From assembly GCF_020564565.1 (NCBI RefSeq), contig NZ_JAJCTD010000004.1, forward strand, positions 1 through 64,000: a stretch of DNA of 64,000 nt. Direction: 5' to 3'. The notes below the pieces were generated by a model that did no database searches, had not been told where the DNA came from, and saw nothing but the letters and a program-made list of their open reading frames with translations. Made by a program: the position numbers and the translations under genes. Source of the DNA: Rhodobacter sp. Har01. Lineage in GTDB: Bacteria; Pseudomonadota; Alphaproteobacteria; Rhodobacterales; Rhodobacteraceae. Below, one piece after another: positions 55,149-63,269 of this stretch (position 1 is its first letter; each line of letters opens with the position of its first letter).

Positions 55149-56330
55149 TTACGCCGCCGCCAGCGCCTGGGTCAGGTCGGCGATCAGGTCGTCCGTGTCT
55201 TCAAGCCCCACCGAAAGCCGGATCAATCCCGGCGAGATACCCAGCGCGTCCTTCATCTCTTGCGGCAGGCGCTGGTGGGTGGTGGTCGCCGGATGGGTGG
55301 CGATGGTCTTGGCATCGCCCAGGTTGTTCGAGATGCTGGCGATGGTCAGCGCGTTCAGGAACCGGAAGGCGGCGTCCTTGCCGCCCGCCACCTCGAAGCT
55401 CACCAGCGTGCCCCCCGACCCCATCTGCGCCATCGCCAGCGCGTGCTGGGGGTGCGAGGCAAGGCCCGGATAGATCACCTTGGCCACATTCGGGTGGCCT
55501 TCCAGCGCCTCGGCGATCCTGGCCGCGCTGTCGGCCATGGCCCTGCAGCGCAGGTCCAGCGTGGCCAGCCCGTTCAGGTGCATCCAGGCGGTGAAGGGGC
55601 TCATGCTGCCGCCGGTATGCTTCATGTAGGGCTCGGCGACCTTGCGGATGAAGTCCCTGGTGCCGCAGATCACGCCGCCCAGCGCGCGGCCCTGGCCGTC
55701 AATGTGCTTGGTGGTGGAATAAACCACCACATCGGCGCCCTGCTCCACCGCGCGCGAAAAGACCGGCGTGGCAAAGACGTTGTCCACGATCACCGTGGCG
55801 CCCACACTGTGCGCGATCGCGCTGACGGCGCGGATGTCCACCAGCTCAAGCGTCGGGTTCGACATCGACTCGAAGAAAACCGCCTTTGTGCCTGGAATGA
55901 CAGCCTTTTCCCACTGCGCCAGGTCGGCGCCGTCAACGAAGGTGACGCGCACGCCGAAGCGCCCCAGAACCTCCTCAAGGATGTAAAGGCACGATCCGAA
56001 CAGCGCCCGAGCGCTGACCACATGGTCGCCGGCTTTCAGCATCGACACCAGCGCCCCGTTCACCGCCGCCATGCCGCTGGCGGTGGCGAAGGCGTCTTCC
56101 GTGCCCTCAAGCGCGGCGATGCGATCCTCGAACATCCGGGTGGTGGGGTTGCCGTAGCGGGCATAGATGAACTCATCTTCGCCCGCCTTGATGAAGCGCG
56201 CCTCGGCCGCCTCGGCGCTGTCGTAGGCGAATCCTTGCGTCAGGAAGATCGCCTCGGCCATTTCGCCATACTGGCTGCGGCGGATACCCTCATGCACCAG
56301 CTTCGTGCGCGTCTTCCAGTCCTTCGTCAT
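55149..56330 (-). CDS. metZ: O-succinylhomoserine sulfhydrylase
   Basis: A 393-residue PLP enzyme that converts O-succinylhomoserine (or the acetyl ester) and sulfide to homocysteine. The PLP Lys is in VYSTTKHIDGQGRALGG (about residue 200); ARYGNPTTRMFEDRIAALEG lies near the N-terminus and HPATTTHQRLPQE near the C-terminus. The ATG follows a leader with a SAM-II riboswitch and terminator, so expression falls when SAM is abundant. It is the second sulfhydrylase in the window beside metY. Confidence 0.94.
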   Translation of the reverse strand: MTKDWKTRTKLVHEGIRRSQYGEMAEAIFLTQGFAYDSAEAAEARFIKAGEDEFIYARYGNPTTRMFEDRIAALEGTEDAFATASGMAAVNGALVSMLKAGDHVVSARALFGSCLYILEEVLGRFGVRVTFVDGADLAQWEKAVIPGTKAVFFESMSNPTLELVDIRAVSAIAHSVGATVIVDNVFATPVFSRAVEQGADVVVYSTTKHIDGQGRALGGVICGTRDFIRKVAEPYMKHTGGSMSPFTAWMHLNGLATLDLRCRAMADSAARIAEALEGHPNVAKVIYPGLASHPQHALAMAQMGSGGTLVSFEVAGGKDAAFRFLNALTIASISNNLGDAKTIATHPATTTHQRLPQEMKDALGISPGLIRLSVGLEDTDDLIADLTQALAAA

Positions 56331-56351
56331 CACGGCCCCCCAAGGCCAAGG

Positions 56352-56382
56352 AAAAACCCCGAAACCGATCAAGGCTCCGGGG
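56352..56382 (-). terminator. Intrinsic terminator in the metZ leader
   Basis: On the minus strand a 10-bp stem with two G-U pairs (56373-56382 with 56357-56366) and a 6-nt loop is followed by TTTTTCC. It begins 10 nt downstream of the SAM-II aptamer and about 20 nt before the metZ start, so it is well placed as the expression platform for transcriptional control. Confidence 0.75.
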
Positions 56383-56392
56383 TCACCCGTCC

Positions 56393-56446
56393 CCTCTTTA
56401 GCGGAATGTTTAACGTGGCCCGCAATCCGGTCACAAAGCGCCACGG
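56393..56446 (-). promoter_or_regulatory. SAM-II riboswitch controlling metZ
   Basis: The minus strand carries the SAM-II (metA motif) signature: P1 stem CGTGG/CCACG, the TTTGT segment in the first loop, the ACGTTAAAC block and the GCTAAAGAGG end that forms the pseudoknot. SAM-II elements occur almost only in alphaproteobacteria, upstream of metA, metX, metZ and metC-type genes. Binding of SAM should turn off metZ. Confidence 0.9.
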
Positions 56447-56580
56447 AAGCGGGGCATACGACTTCCAACCGTTGCGGTCAACCGCAGGGCCCCGGATGGC
56501 CCCGGATGGCCGCACTTGATTTTCCGGACGGTCTGGCCAAGGCTCCGGGTCAATTCATTTTCTCCATCCCGGGGTGTCCG

Positions 56581-57948
56581 ATGCCTTTGCGCCTGTCGCT
56601 TTCTCTCATCGCCCTGGCTGCCGTGCTGGCCAGCCCGGCCGCCGCCGCCTGCTCCGACCCGGATGAAGGCATCGACCTCAACCAGCGCCTGGCCGATTGC
56701 GAGGCCGAACTGGGCCAGATCTGGGACCGCTCGGGCGCGGCGCATCTGGTGTTCAACCAGGGCCGCACCCTGCGCCTTCTTGGCCGCCACGAAGAGGCCC
56801 TGCCGGTTCTGCACGAGGCCTTGCGATACAACCCGGAACGCGGCCTTTACTGGGCCGAACTGGCGCGGCTCTATCTGGCGCTTGGCGAACCCGGAACGGC
56901 GGCGGCGATGTTCGGCCAGGCCATGGCGCAGGAACCGCAGGACCCCTATGCCCGGGCGGACCGGGCCGAGGCGTGGTTCAACCTTGGCCGCGAGCAGGCC
57001 TGTATCGAGGATCTCGACGCCAGCCTGCCCCAACTCAAGGGCATGCAGGATGAGGCCTGGTTCCTGAACCTTCAGGGTCGGTGCCAGCACGCGGCCGGCA
57101 GGCAGGACAAGGCCATGCAGGCCTTTGACGCAGCCCTTCAGGTCTTTCCGGACTATATCGACGCGCTTGGCAACAAGGCCTTCGCCCAGTTCGCGGCGGG
57201 GCAATACGACGCGGTGCTCGCAACTTCCGACGGCTTGCTCGACGCCCAGCGGTTCCCCGACCTGGCACCGGGCTGGGAAATCTCGCTGCGCGGGCTGCGG
57301 ATCGAGACGCAGGACTTTCTCGGCCGCCCGGCCGCTGAGGCCGCCGCCGAAGTCGCGGCCCTGAAGGCCAAGTTTCCCGACGACCTGCAGGTGACCAATC
57401 TCGACGCCTGGCAGAAGTTCCTCGCCGGCGACCTTGCCGGGGCGGACACCGCAGCGCAGCCCTTGCGCGACAGCCCGGATGCGCAGGGCTTCATGCTGGA
57501 CACTGCCGCCCAGATCGACCTGGCTCTTGGCCGCAGCGATGTCGCCCTCGACACCTTCTACAAGGCCGCCTGGATCGACCCCGGTGTGGCATCGGGCTGG
57601 GTGCCCGCGCTGGCCGCGCAGGGTTATCTGCCGCAGACCCGTCTGGCCGATGCTGTCCTGCTGTCCTTGCGCCGATGCGTTCAGGACAAGGGGGCGGACT
57701 GCAGCCTGCGGCCGCTGCCGGTCACTGCGCCGCAGATGGTGACGATTGCCCGGCCTGCTGACCCGGCGCCGGTCCCCGCGCCCGAACCCGCCGGCCCGCC
57801 CAGCACCACGCCCGGCGCGCCCGGCGGCGAAGGTCCGGGCTTTGACCCGGCCCCCGCTCAGCCGGCCGGAGGCGCCGCGGCTGACGAACCCGCCCCCGAA
57901 CCGCCGGCGCTGGGTCGCGCGCCGGGGTCTGTCCGCGCCGCACCCTGA
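56581..57948 (+). CDS. Exported TPR protein
   Basis: A 455-residue protein with a signal peptide (cleavage near residue 20, SPAAAACSD). TPR repeats cover about residues 45-275; clear ones start GAAHLVFNQGRTLRLLGRHE, GLYWAELARLYLALGEPGTA and DEAWFLNLQGRCQHAAGRQ. The C-terminal 60 residues are Pro/Ala-rich. Such proteins scaffold periplasmic complexes; the partners are unknown. It starts 135 nt from the metZ riboswitch in the opposite direction. Confidence 0.8.
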   Translation: MPLRLSLSLIALAAVLASPAAAACSDPDEGIDLNQRLADCEAELGQIWDRSGAAHLVFNQGRTLRLLGRHEEALPVLHEALRYNPERGLYWAELARLYLALGEPGTAAAMFGQAMAQEPQDPYARADRAEAWFNLGREQACIEDLDASLPQLKGMQDEAWFLNLQGRCQHAAGRQDKAMQAFDAALQVFPDYIDALGNKAFAQFAAGQYDAVLATSDGLLDAQRFPDLAPGWEISLRGLRIETQDFLGRPAAEAAAEVAALKAKFPDDLQVTNLDAWQKFLAGDLAGADTAAQPLRDSPDAQGFMLDTAAQIDLALGRSDVALDTFYKAAWIDPGVASGWVPALAAQGYLPQTRLADAVLLSLRRCVQDKGADCSLRPLPVTAPQMVTIARPADPAPVPAPEPAGPPSTTPGAPGGEGPGFDPAPAQPAGGAAADEPAPEPPALGRAPGSVRAAP

Positions 57949-57984
57949 AGCGGCTTGCGGTGTGGAAACGGCAACGCCGCGCCG

Positions 57985-58623
57985 TCAGGCCGTGGCGTCG
58001 CGGTCGTCGTCCAGGTTCAGGACGGTCTCGGCCAGCGCGGCCAGCACGGCGTGCGACAGCACCGGCAGCAGCACCCAGAACAGCAGCCAGTGCGACGGCT
58101 CGACCGTATGGATCAGGGTTTCGTTCAGCAGCAGGAAGGCCAGGTTAAACAGCACCATGACGCGGGTCATCGTCGGCAGGTGCCGGCGCATTTCGGGCCA
58201 GGGCCAGAACCGCTCGGCCATGTCATTGCGGCCGGCCATCATGTCGGACAGGAACATCGCTCCGAAGATGATGTAATAGGCTGACTGCAGCCGCTGGCAC
58301 CACAGCGAGTCATCGACCGTGGCCAGCAGCAGAAGCGGCGTCAGCGCCGCCACCAGCGCCATCATGGCCGTTTCGCTGCGCCCGAACCGCGCCCGAAGCT
58401 GGGCCACGAGATCCTCGAACCGCACCGCGATCCGCACCGCCAGCGCCAGCAGGAAGGCCGTCACGAAGGCCTGGCCCTCGGACCCGGTGCCGAACAGCAC
58501 CGACATCAGCGGATAGGCCAGAATCAGCACGATGCCGGGCAGAAAGGTCCAGCGCGGCAGGGGCGGCAGATCCTGAAACAGTTGCAGGAACAGGCGAAGC
58601 GATTCGATGAAATGGCGCAGCAT
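57985..58623 (-). CDS. Multi-span membrane protein of unknown function
   Basis: A 212-residue protein with five to six hydrophobic spans and an amphipathic N-terminus (FIESLRLFLQLFQDLPPLP). No family is recognised. MVLFNLAFLLLNETLIH and VLLPVLSHAVLAALAETVLN are the most distinctive spans. It follows the yciB gene by 93 nt on the same strand and may be co-transcribed with it. The ATG at 58623 gives an N-terminus before the first helix; an extension of five codons is possible. Confidence 0.6.
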   Translation of the reverse strand: MLRHFIESLRLFLQLFQDLPPLPRWTFLPGIVLILAYPLMSVLFGTGSEGQAFVTAFLLALAVRIAVRFEDLVAQLRARFGRSETAMMALVAALTPLLLLATVDDSLWCQRLQSAYYIIFGAMFLSDMMAGRNDMAERFWPWPEMRRHLPTMTRVMVLFNLAFLLLNETLIHTVEPSHWLLFWVLLPVLSHAVLAALAETVLNLDDDRDATA

Positions 58624-58716
58624 GCTTGTCGGCCCCAAGAACGTCTTGGTCTTGCGTATCGGCGAAAAACGGCAGGGTTGGGGCAGAAGCTTGCCGGTTG
58701 CGCGGCATCCGACGGA

Positions 58717-59343
58717 TCAACCCTGCGGCGGCTTGTCCTTGGCCGGGTCGGCTGGCTCGATCACATAGCGGCTCAGCGCCGAGATCTGCAGCACCAGGAA
58801 CAGGAACAACGCGATCGGGAAGGCGAAAGTTTCCAGCTTGACCCAAAGCTCGGTCGACTGGGTGCGCCAGACCACCTCGTTCGCCACCGCCAGCAGGGCA
58901 AAGCCAAGGGTCAGCCGGCGGGTCAGGATCATCCATCCCTCGGGCTGCATCGGCAGGGCCTCGGACAACACGAACTGCAAGTAGCTGCGGCCGCGCAGAA
59001 GGCCGATGCCAAGCAGCAGCGCAAAGCTGCCGTAAACCAGCGTCGTCTTCATCTTGAAGAAGCGCTCGTCGTTGAACCAGGCGGTCAGCGCGCCGAAGAA
59101 CAGCACCGCAAGGCCGGTGAAGATCTGCATCCGCGACAGCTTGCCGGTCAGCGCCCAAAGTGCGGCGATCGAGATCAGCAGGATCGGGATCAGAACCAGC
59201 GCGGCAATGATGAAGCCAGAGTAGTCGGTGCCGGCGATGCGAAAGCTGTCGTCCTTGATCCACATGTAGATCACGAAGAACAGGATCGTCGGCCCCAGTT
59301 CCAGGACCTGTTTCAAGATCGGATTGATCCGCCGTTCCGCCAT
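58717..59343 (-). CDS. yciB: Inner membrane-spanning protein YciB (IspZ)
   Basis: A 208-residue polytopic protein of the YciB/IspA septation family. Typical segments are LELGPTILFFVIYM (about residue 14), FNDERFFKMKTTLVYG (about 90) and NEVVWRTQSTELWVKLETF (about 158). YciB is involved in envelope integrity and septum formation in other Gram-negative bacteria. It begins three bases after the DMT transporter stop, so it shares a transcript with ftsY and the genes between. Confidence 0.92.
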   Translation of the reverse strand: MAERRINPILKQVLELGPTILFFVIYMWIKDDSFRIAGTDYSGFIIAALVLIPILLISIAALWALTGKLSRMQIFTGLAVLFFGALTAWFNDERFFKMKTTLVYGSFALLLGIGLLRGRSYLQFVLSEALPMQPEGWMILTRRLTLGFALLAVANEVVWRTQSTELWVKLETFAFPIALFLFLVLQISALSRYVIEPADPAKDKPPQG

Positions 59344-59346
59344 GCC

Positions 59347-60246
59347 TTACCCCATCGCCTCGATCAGCACCGCGCCTGCCGCGATCACACCCATCAGCGC
59401 GGTGCGGACAGGCCCCACCTTCTCGCCCAGAACCAGCCAGCCGATCAAGGCCGCAAACACGGCAGAGGTCTCGCGCAGAGTGGCGGCCTCGCCGACCTTG
59501 TCCAGCCTTGTCGCCAGCATGATGGCGCCGAAGCTGAAATAGGCCACGAAGGCGCCGAGGAGGCCGCGTTTCAGCAGGGGGAGCATGTCGGCCACCGCCA
59601 GCGACCGCCAGCGGCGGTGGGTGACGACCGGAATGAAGATGCCGTCCAGCATGAAGAACCAAGCCAGGAAGGTGAAGGGGTCGGCGGTGGCGCGGATGCC
59701 GTAGGCGTCATAGGTGGTGTAGCCGGCCACCAGCGCGCCGGTGACGAAGGCAAAGCCCAGCGCCGGGCCAAGGCTGGCGCGGCCCTCGGTCAGGTGCAGG
59801 GCATTGTAGACGCCAAGGCCAAGGATGCCGGCGCTGAGCAGCGCCAGGCCGGCCCATTGGCCGGGGGCGTAGGTTTCGCCGAAAACCACGCCAGCGGCGG
59901 CGAAGGTGAACAAGGGGCCGGTGCCACGCACCACCGGATAGACCACGGTATAGGCGCCGCGGGTGTAGGTCATCGCCTGCAACACCTTGTAGACGGCGTG
60001 GATGACGAAGGCCCCGGCGAAGATCGGCCACATGTGCGGCTCGGGCCAGGGCACCACGAACAGTGCGAAGGGCAGCGCGATCAGGCCGTAGCTGGCGTCG
60101 ATGGCGGCGCGGGACAGCCAGGGGTCGTGACGGCCCTTCTGCAATGCGCCGAACAGGGCATGCAGCACCGCCGCCATCAGCGCAAGCGCCAGCGCAAGCT
60201 CATGCCCGGCGGGCGTGCCTTCCAGCGTCCGCAACCACTCGCTCAC
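59347..60246 (-). CDS. DMT superfamily transporter (EamA type)
   Basis: A 299-residue protein with ten hydrophobic spans in two EamA-like halves. Features are YTVVYPVVRGTGPLFTFAA (about residue 102) and ATLRETSAVFAALIGWLVL (about 252), typical of drug/metabolite exporters. The start is GTG overlapping the stop of the upstream secreted-protein gene (GTGA). The substrate is unknown. It belongs to the chain ftsY, secreted protein, transporter, yciB. Confidence 0.85.
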   Translation of the reverse strand: MSEWLRTLEGTPAGHELALALALMAAVLHALFGALQKGRHDPWLSRAAIDASYGLIALPFALFVVPWPEPHMWPIFAGAFVIHAVYKVLQAMTYTRGAYTVVYPVVRGTGPLFTFAAAGVVFGETYAPGQWAGLALLSAGILGLGVYNALHLTEGRASLGPALGFAFVTGALVAGYTTYDAYGIRATADPFTFLAWFFMLDGIFIPVVTHRRWRSLAVADMLPLLKRGLLGAFVAYFSFGAIMLATRLDKVGEAATLRETSAVFAALIGWLVLGEKVGPVRTALMGVIAAGAVLIEAMG

Positions 60247-61190
60247 TCCGACGCGGCCTCATGCGTCCACTCGGCCTCGACCGTGACCCCCTGGAACAAG
60301 GGTGCCGCCTCGGCCATGGACTTCGGAACCCCCGTCAGGGCAAAGCCCGCAAAGCGCACCGGGCCGAAACCCGGATTGGCGTGAAACGCCAGGTTCAGCC
60401 GGCCGGCGGGTCTGGGCAGTTCCTGAACCAGTCGCGAGAGGGCATCCTTCGTGGCATCGGGGAAGCTGTCCGCGGGCAGGTCGGCAATTGTGGCCAGGGC
60501 CTGGACCCGCAGCGCCTCGGCCGCAGCCCCGACATCGTCCTCGCCTGGCACCACCGCCAAGGCCATCGCCGGCAACAGGTGGGTCTCGAACATTCCGTGG
60601 CTGGTGATCGAAAGCCGCGCCTCGGTCACCGCCAGACCCAGGGCCTCCGGCGGCGAGAACAGGCTTGCCAGACCTTGTCCGCCGGAAAGCGTGGCGAAGA
60701 GCGCGATGTCGTTCTCGCCCGGCAGGTCCAGCGTCAGTTGCTCGACCTCGATCAGCCGGGCCTCTGCGTCCCAGCGCAGCGACACCGCCATGTCGATGGT
60801 CTTTGGCCAGACCTGCGCCTTGGGTCCGTCGTCCACCAGACCATTGTCGGCAACCAGCCGCAGACCCGTGGCGGTCAGTTCCAGAGCGCCGGGAGCGCCT
60901 TCCGCACCGGTCAGCCAATCCACCATCCCGCCCCGCACGGAGAGGCGGTCGATGTGCACGTCGGGCTGGTGCGCCCCGGGCAGGTCCAGGACCAAGCGGG
61001 TCACCCGGCACCAGCCATCGTGCGCGGGCTGCCGCATGCCCGAAACTATGGTCTCGGCTGTGGTCTCCATCCGCGCGGAAAGCTGCGCCCAGGCCAGGCG
61101 GCAGGTCTGGTCGGTGACCTCGGCGCGGGCGGGTGCTGCAAGCAGCGTGACCGCAGCACAGGCCACAAGGCCAAAGGCCGGGCGGTTCAT
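60243..61190 (-). CDS. Secreted protein of unknown function
   Basis: A 315-residue protein with a signal peptide (cleavage near residue 23, APARAEV). The mature part has two early Cys (TCRLAWA, GWCRVTR) that may pair, and many beta-strand-like segments with lipid-barrel character (PGALELTATGLRLVADNGL, IDMAVSLRWDAEARLIEVE). It ends FALTGVPKSMAEAAPLFQGV plus an acidic tail. I assign no family. Its start overlaps the ftsY stop by four bases and its stop overlaps the transporter start. Confidence 0.65.
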   Translation of the reverse strand: MNRPAFGLVACAAVTLLAAPARAEVTDQTCRLAWAQLSARMETTAETIVSGMRQPAHDGWCRVTRLVLDLPGAHQPDVHIDRLSVRGGMVDWLTGAEGAPGALELTATGLRLVADNGLVDDGPKAQVWPKTIDMAVSLRWDAEARLIEVEQLTLDLPGENDIALFATLSGGQGLASLFSPPEALGLAVTEARLSITSHGMFETHLLPAMALAVVPGEDDVGAAAEALRVQALATIADLPADSFPDATKDALSRLVQELPRPAGRLNLAFHANPGFGPVRFAGFALTGVPKSMAEAAPLFQGVTVEAEWTHEAASE

Positions 61191-62383
61191 GCCGATTCGA
61201 GCCCCACCAGGGCGCGGGCGAAATCCTCAGGGTCGAAGGGCGACAGGTCGTCGATCTGCTCGCCCACGCCGATGGCATGGATCGGCAGGCCGAACCGGTC
61301 GGCCAGCGCGACCAGAACGCCACCCTTTGCGGTGCCGTCAAGCTTGGTCATCACCAGCCCGCTGACATCGGCGATCTTGCGGAAGATCTCGACCTGGGTC
61401 AGCGCGTTCTGCCCGGTGGTGGCGTCCAGCACCAGAAGCGTGTTGTGCGGCGCCGTCGGGTCCACCTTGCGGATGACGCGGACGATCTTGGCCAGTTCCT
61501 CCATCAGGTCGGCACGGTTCTGCAACCGCCCCGCGGTATCGATCATCAAGAGGTCGGCGCCCTCGGCTTGCGCGCGGGTCAGCGCATCGAACGCCAGCGA
61601 GGCCGGATCGCTGCCTTCCGGCGCGGTCAGCACCGGCACGCCGGCGCGGGTGCCCCAGATCTTGAGCTGGTCCACCGCCGCGGCGCGGAAGGTGTCGCCC
61701 GCAGCGATGACGACCGATTTGCCAGCGGCCTTGAACTGGCTGGCCAGCTTGCCGATCGTGGTGGTCTTGCCGGACCCGTTGACCCCCACCACCAGCACCA
61801 CTTGCGGCCGCTTGGGGTAGATCGGCAGGGGCCGGGCCACCGGCGTCATGATCCGCGCCACTTCCTCGGCCAGCGCCTGGCGCAACTCGCGGGTGCTGAT
61901 CTTGCGGCCGAACCGGCCCTCGGCGATGTTGGCGGTGACGCGGGCGGCGGTTTCCACCCCCATGTCGGCCTGGATCAGCAGATCCTCCAGGCTTTCCAGC
62001 ATGGCATCGTCCAACACCCGCCGCGGCTCGTCGGCCGCCGCGCCGCGCCGGAACAATCGGCCCAGAAAGCCGGCCTTCGCCGCACCCGGAGCGGCGGTGA
62101 CCGCCACCGAGGCCGCTTCAAAGGCCCGGTATTCCGGCGAAACCTCGTTCGGAAGCTCGTCGGGATAGGTGCCCGGTGCCTCCGCCGGCCCCTCGTCGGG
62201 CGCTTCTTCCGGCTGTTCGTCCGGCAGTTCGCCCGGCTGGTCGTCCGGCAGGTCCTCGGGCAGGTCCCAAGGTTCCTCGACCGGCGGCGTGTCGGCGCCT
62301 TCCGCAACCAGCGCTTCCAGCCCCTCGCCGATCTTGTCGGATGACCGGAACAGCCGGACCTTGAGTTTGCCGAAGAAGGACAT
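61187..62383 (-). CDS. ftsY: Signal recognition particle receptor FtsY
   Basis: A 398-residue SRP receptor that docks ribosome-SRP complexes at the membrane. The acidic, repetitive A domain (about 30-80, with recurring LPDxQP and EAPDE units) precedes the N domain and the GTPase G domain. G motifs are GVNGSGKTTTIGKLA, DTAGRLQNRADLMEEL and MTKLDGTAKGG. The ATG at 62383 starts MSFFGKLK, the usual amphipathic membrane-binding helix. It heads the chain of overlapping genes to its left. Confidence 0.95.
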   Translation of the reverse strand: MSFFGKLKVRLFRSSDKIGEGLEALVAEGADTPPVEEPWDLPEDLPDDQPGELPDEQPEEAPDEGPAEAPGTYPDELPNEVSPEYRAFEAASVAVTAAPGAAKAGFLGRLFRRGAAADEPRRVLDDAMLESLEDLLIQADMGVETAARVTANIAEGRFGRKISTRELRQALAEEVARIMTPVARPLPIYPKRPQVVLVVGVNGSGKTTTIGKLASQFKAAGKSVVIAAGDTFRAAAVDQLKIWGTRAGVPVLTAPEGSDPASLAFDALTRAQAEGADLLMIDTAGRLQNRADLMEELAKIVRVIRKVDPTAPHNTLLVLDATTGQNALTQVEIFRKIADVSGLVMTKLDGTAKGGVLVALADRFGLPIHAIGVGEQIDDLSPFDPEDFARALVGLESA

Positions 62384-62434
62384 GCCCGCCTCCTGAGCCC
62401 TTGGGATGCCCATCACCTAATCACTTTGCCCCGG

Positions 62435-63055
62435 TTAGGAAAGGCCGGTCGTCCCGCCCCAGAGAATCAGCGCCTGCCCGGAACAGTAGCAGACCCAGAC
62501 CGCCCGGGAGGCCAGGCGAACCGGATTGCCGGCGACGAACTTTTCCCAGGCCAGCAAAGTGTCGGACAGCAGGAACAACCCCACCCCGGCCAGCACCGCC
62601 GAACCAGACTGGCACAATGCCGCCACGCCCATGGCCGCGATCAGCCCGACATAGGCCCGGACCGGCCATCGCATCGGTCGCGGTACCCGAGGCGCCAGCC
62701 AGACCTCGGTGGACCCGGCCAACGCCAGCACCGCGCCGACCGCCCACCAGGGGCCGGGATCGCCCGTCCAGAACGCCATCGCATAGGCCAGGTGACCGGC
62801 GCCGAAAGCCGCCATTCCGGCCAGGAAGGCCCGTTCGCCCGGCCGCGCCAAGGCGAAATCGCCCAACGCGCCAAAGGCAAGGCCGGCCACGATCGCCGCC
62901 GGCGCGCCGGCGACCAGGCCGCCCAAAGCCAGAAGAGCGGTCGAGGCGGTCTTGACCAGGGCGGCGGCCAGGCCCGGCTGCGGCGGCCGTCCGGCGTGCC
63001 ACAGAAGGTAGACCAGCGCGGGAATCACCGCCATCACCAGCACGCCCGCAAGCAT
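62435..63055 (-). CDS. Lysoplasmalogenase/YhhN family membrane protein
   Basis: A 206-residue protein with about seven to eight spans, typical for the YhhN/TMEM86 family. Family segments are AFGALGDFALARPGERAFLAGMA (in two overlapping halves), GHLAYAMAF and GLFLLSDTLLAWEKF. Vertebrate relatives cleave lysoplasmalogens; the bacterial substrate is uncertain. GGGGGGAACGG precedes the ATG. It is divergent from the AlkB-type gene across 214 nt. Confidence 0.85.
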   Translation of the reverse strand: MLAGVLVMAVIPALVYLLWHAGRPPQPGLAAALVKTASTALLALGGLVAGAPAAIVAGLAFGALGDFALARPGERAFLAGMAAFGAGHLAYAMAFWTGDPGPWWAVGAVLALAGSTEVWLAPRVPRPMRWPVRAYVGLIAAMGVAALCQSGSAVLAGVGLFLLSDTLLAWEKFVAGNPVRLASRAVWVCYCSGQALILWGGTTGLS

Positions 63056-63269
63056 CCGTTCCCCCCTGGGCAGCAGCCGTTGCGCGCCCCGAAGGTCGCC
63101 CGCTGCGCCGCATGGCATCCTGCCTTTGCCGTGCCGGATCGCAAGCCTGCCGTTGCGGCCGAGGCCACCGGCCGATTTCCGCGCTGTGGCAGCAGGCTGC
63201 GGCGCAGCGTCACTGGCCCTCGGCACGCCACATGATAGAATGCAACACAAGCAGAAAGGTGCCTCTGGA

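Noticed and set aside
58582..60384. A 600-codon open frame on the plus strand
   Set aside because: It lies antisense to yciB and the DMT transporter, both of which match known families. The product is Gln/Arg/His-rich shadow sequence.
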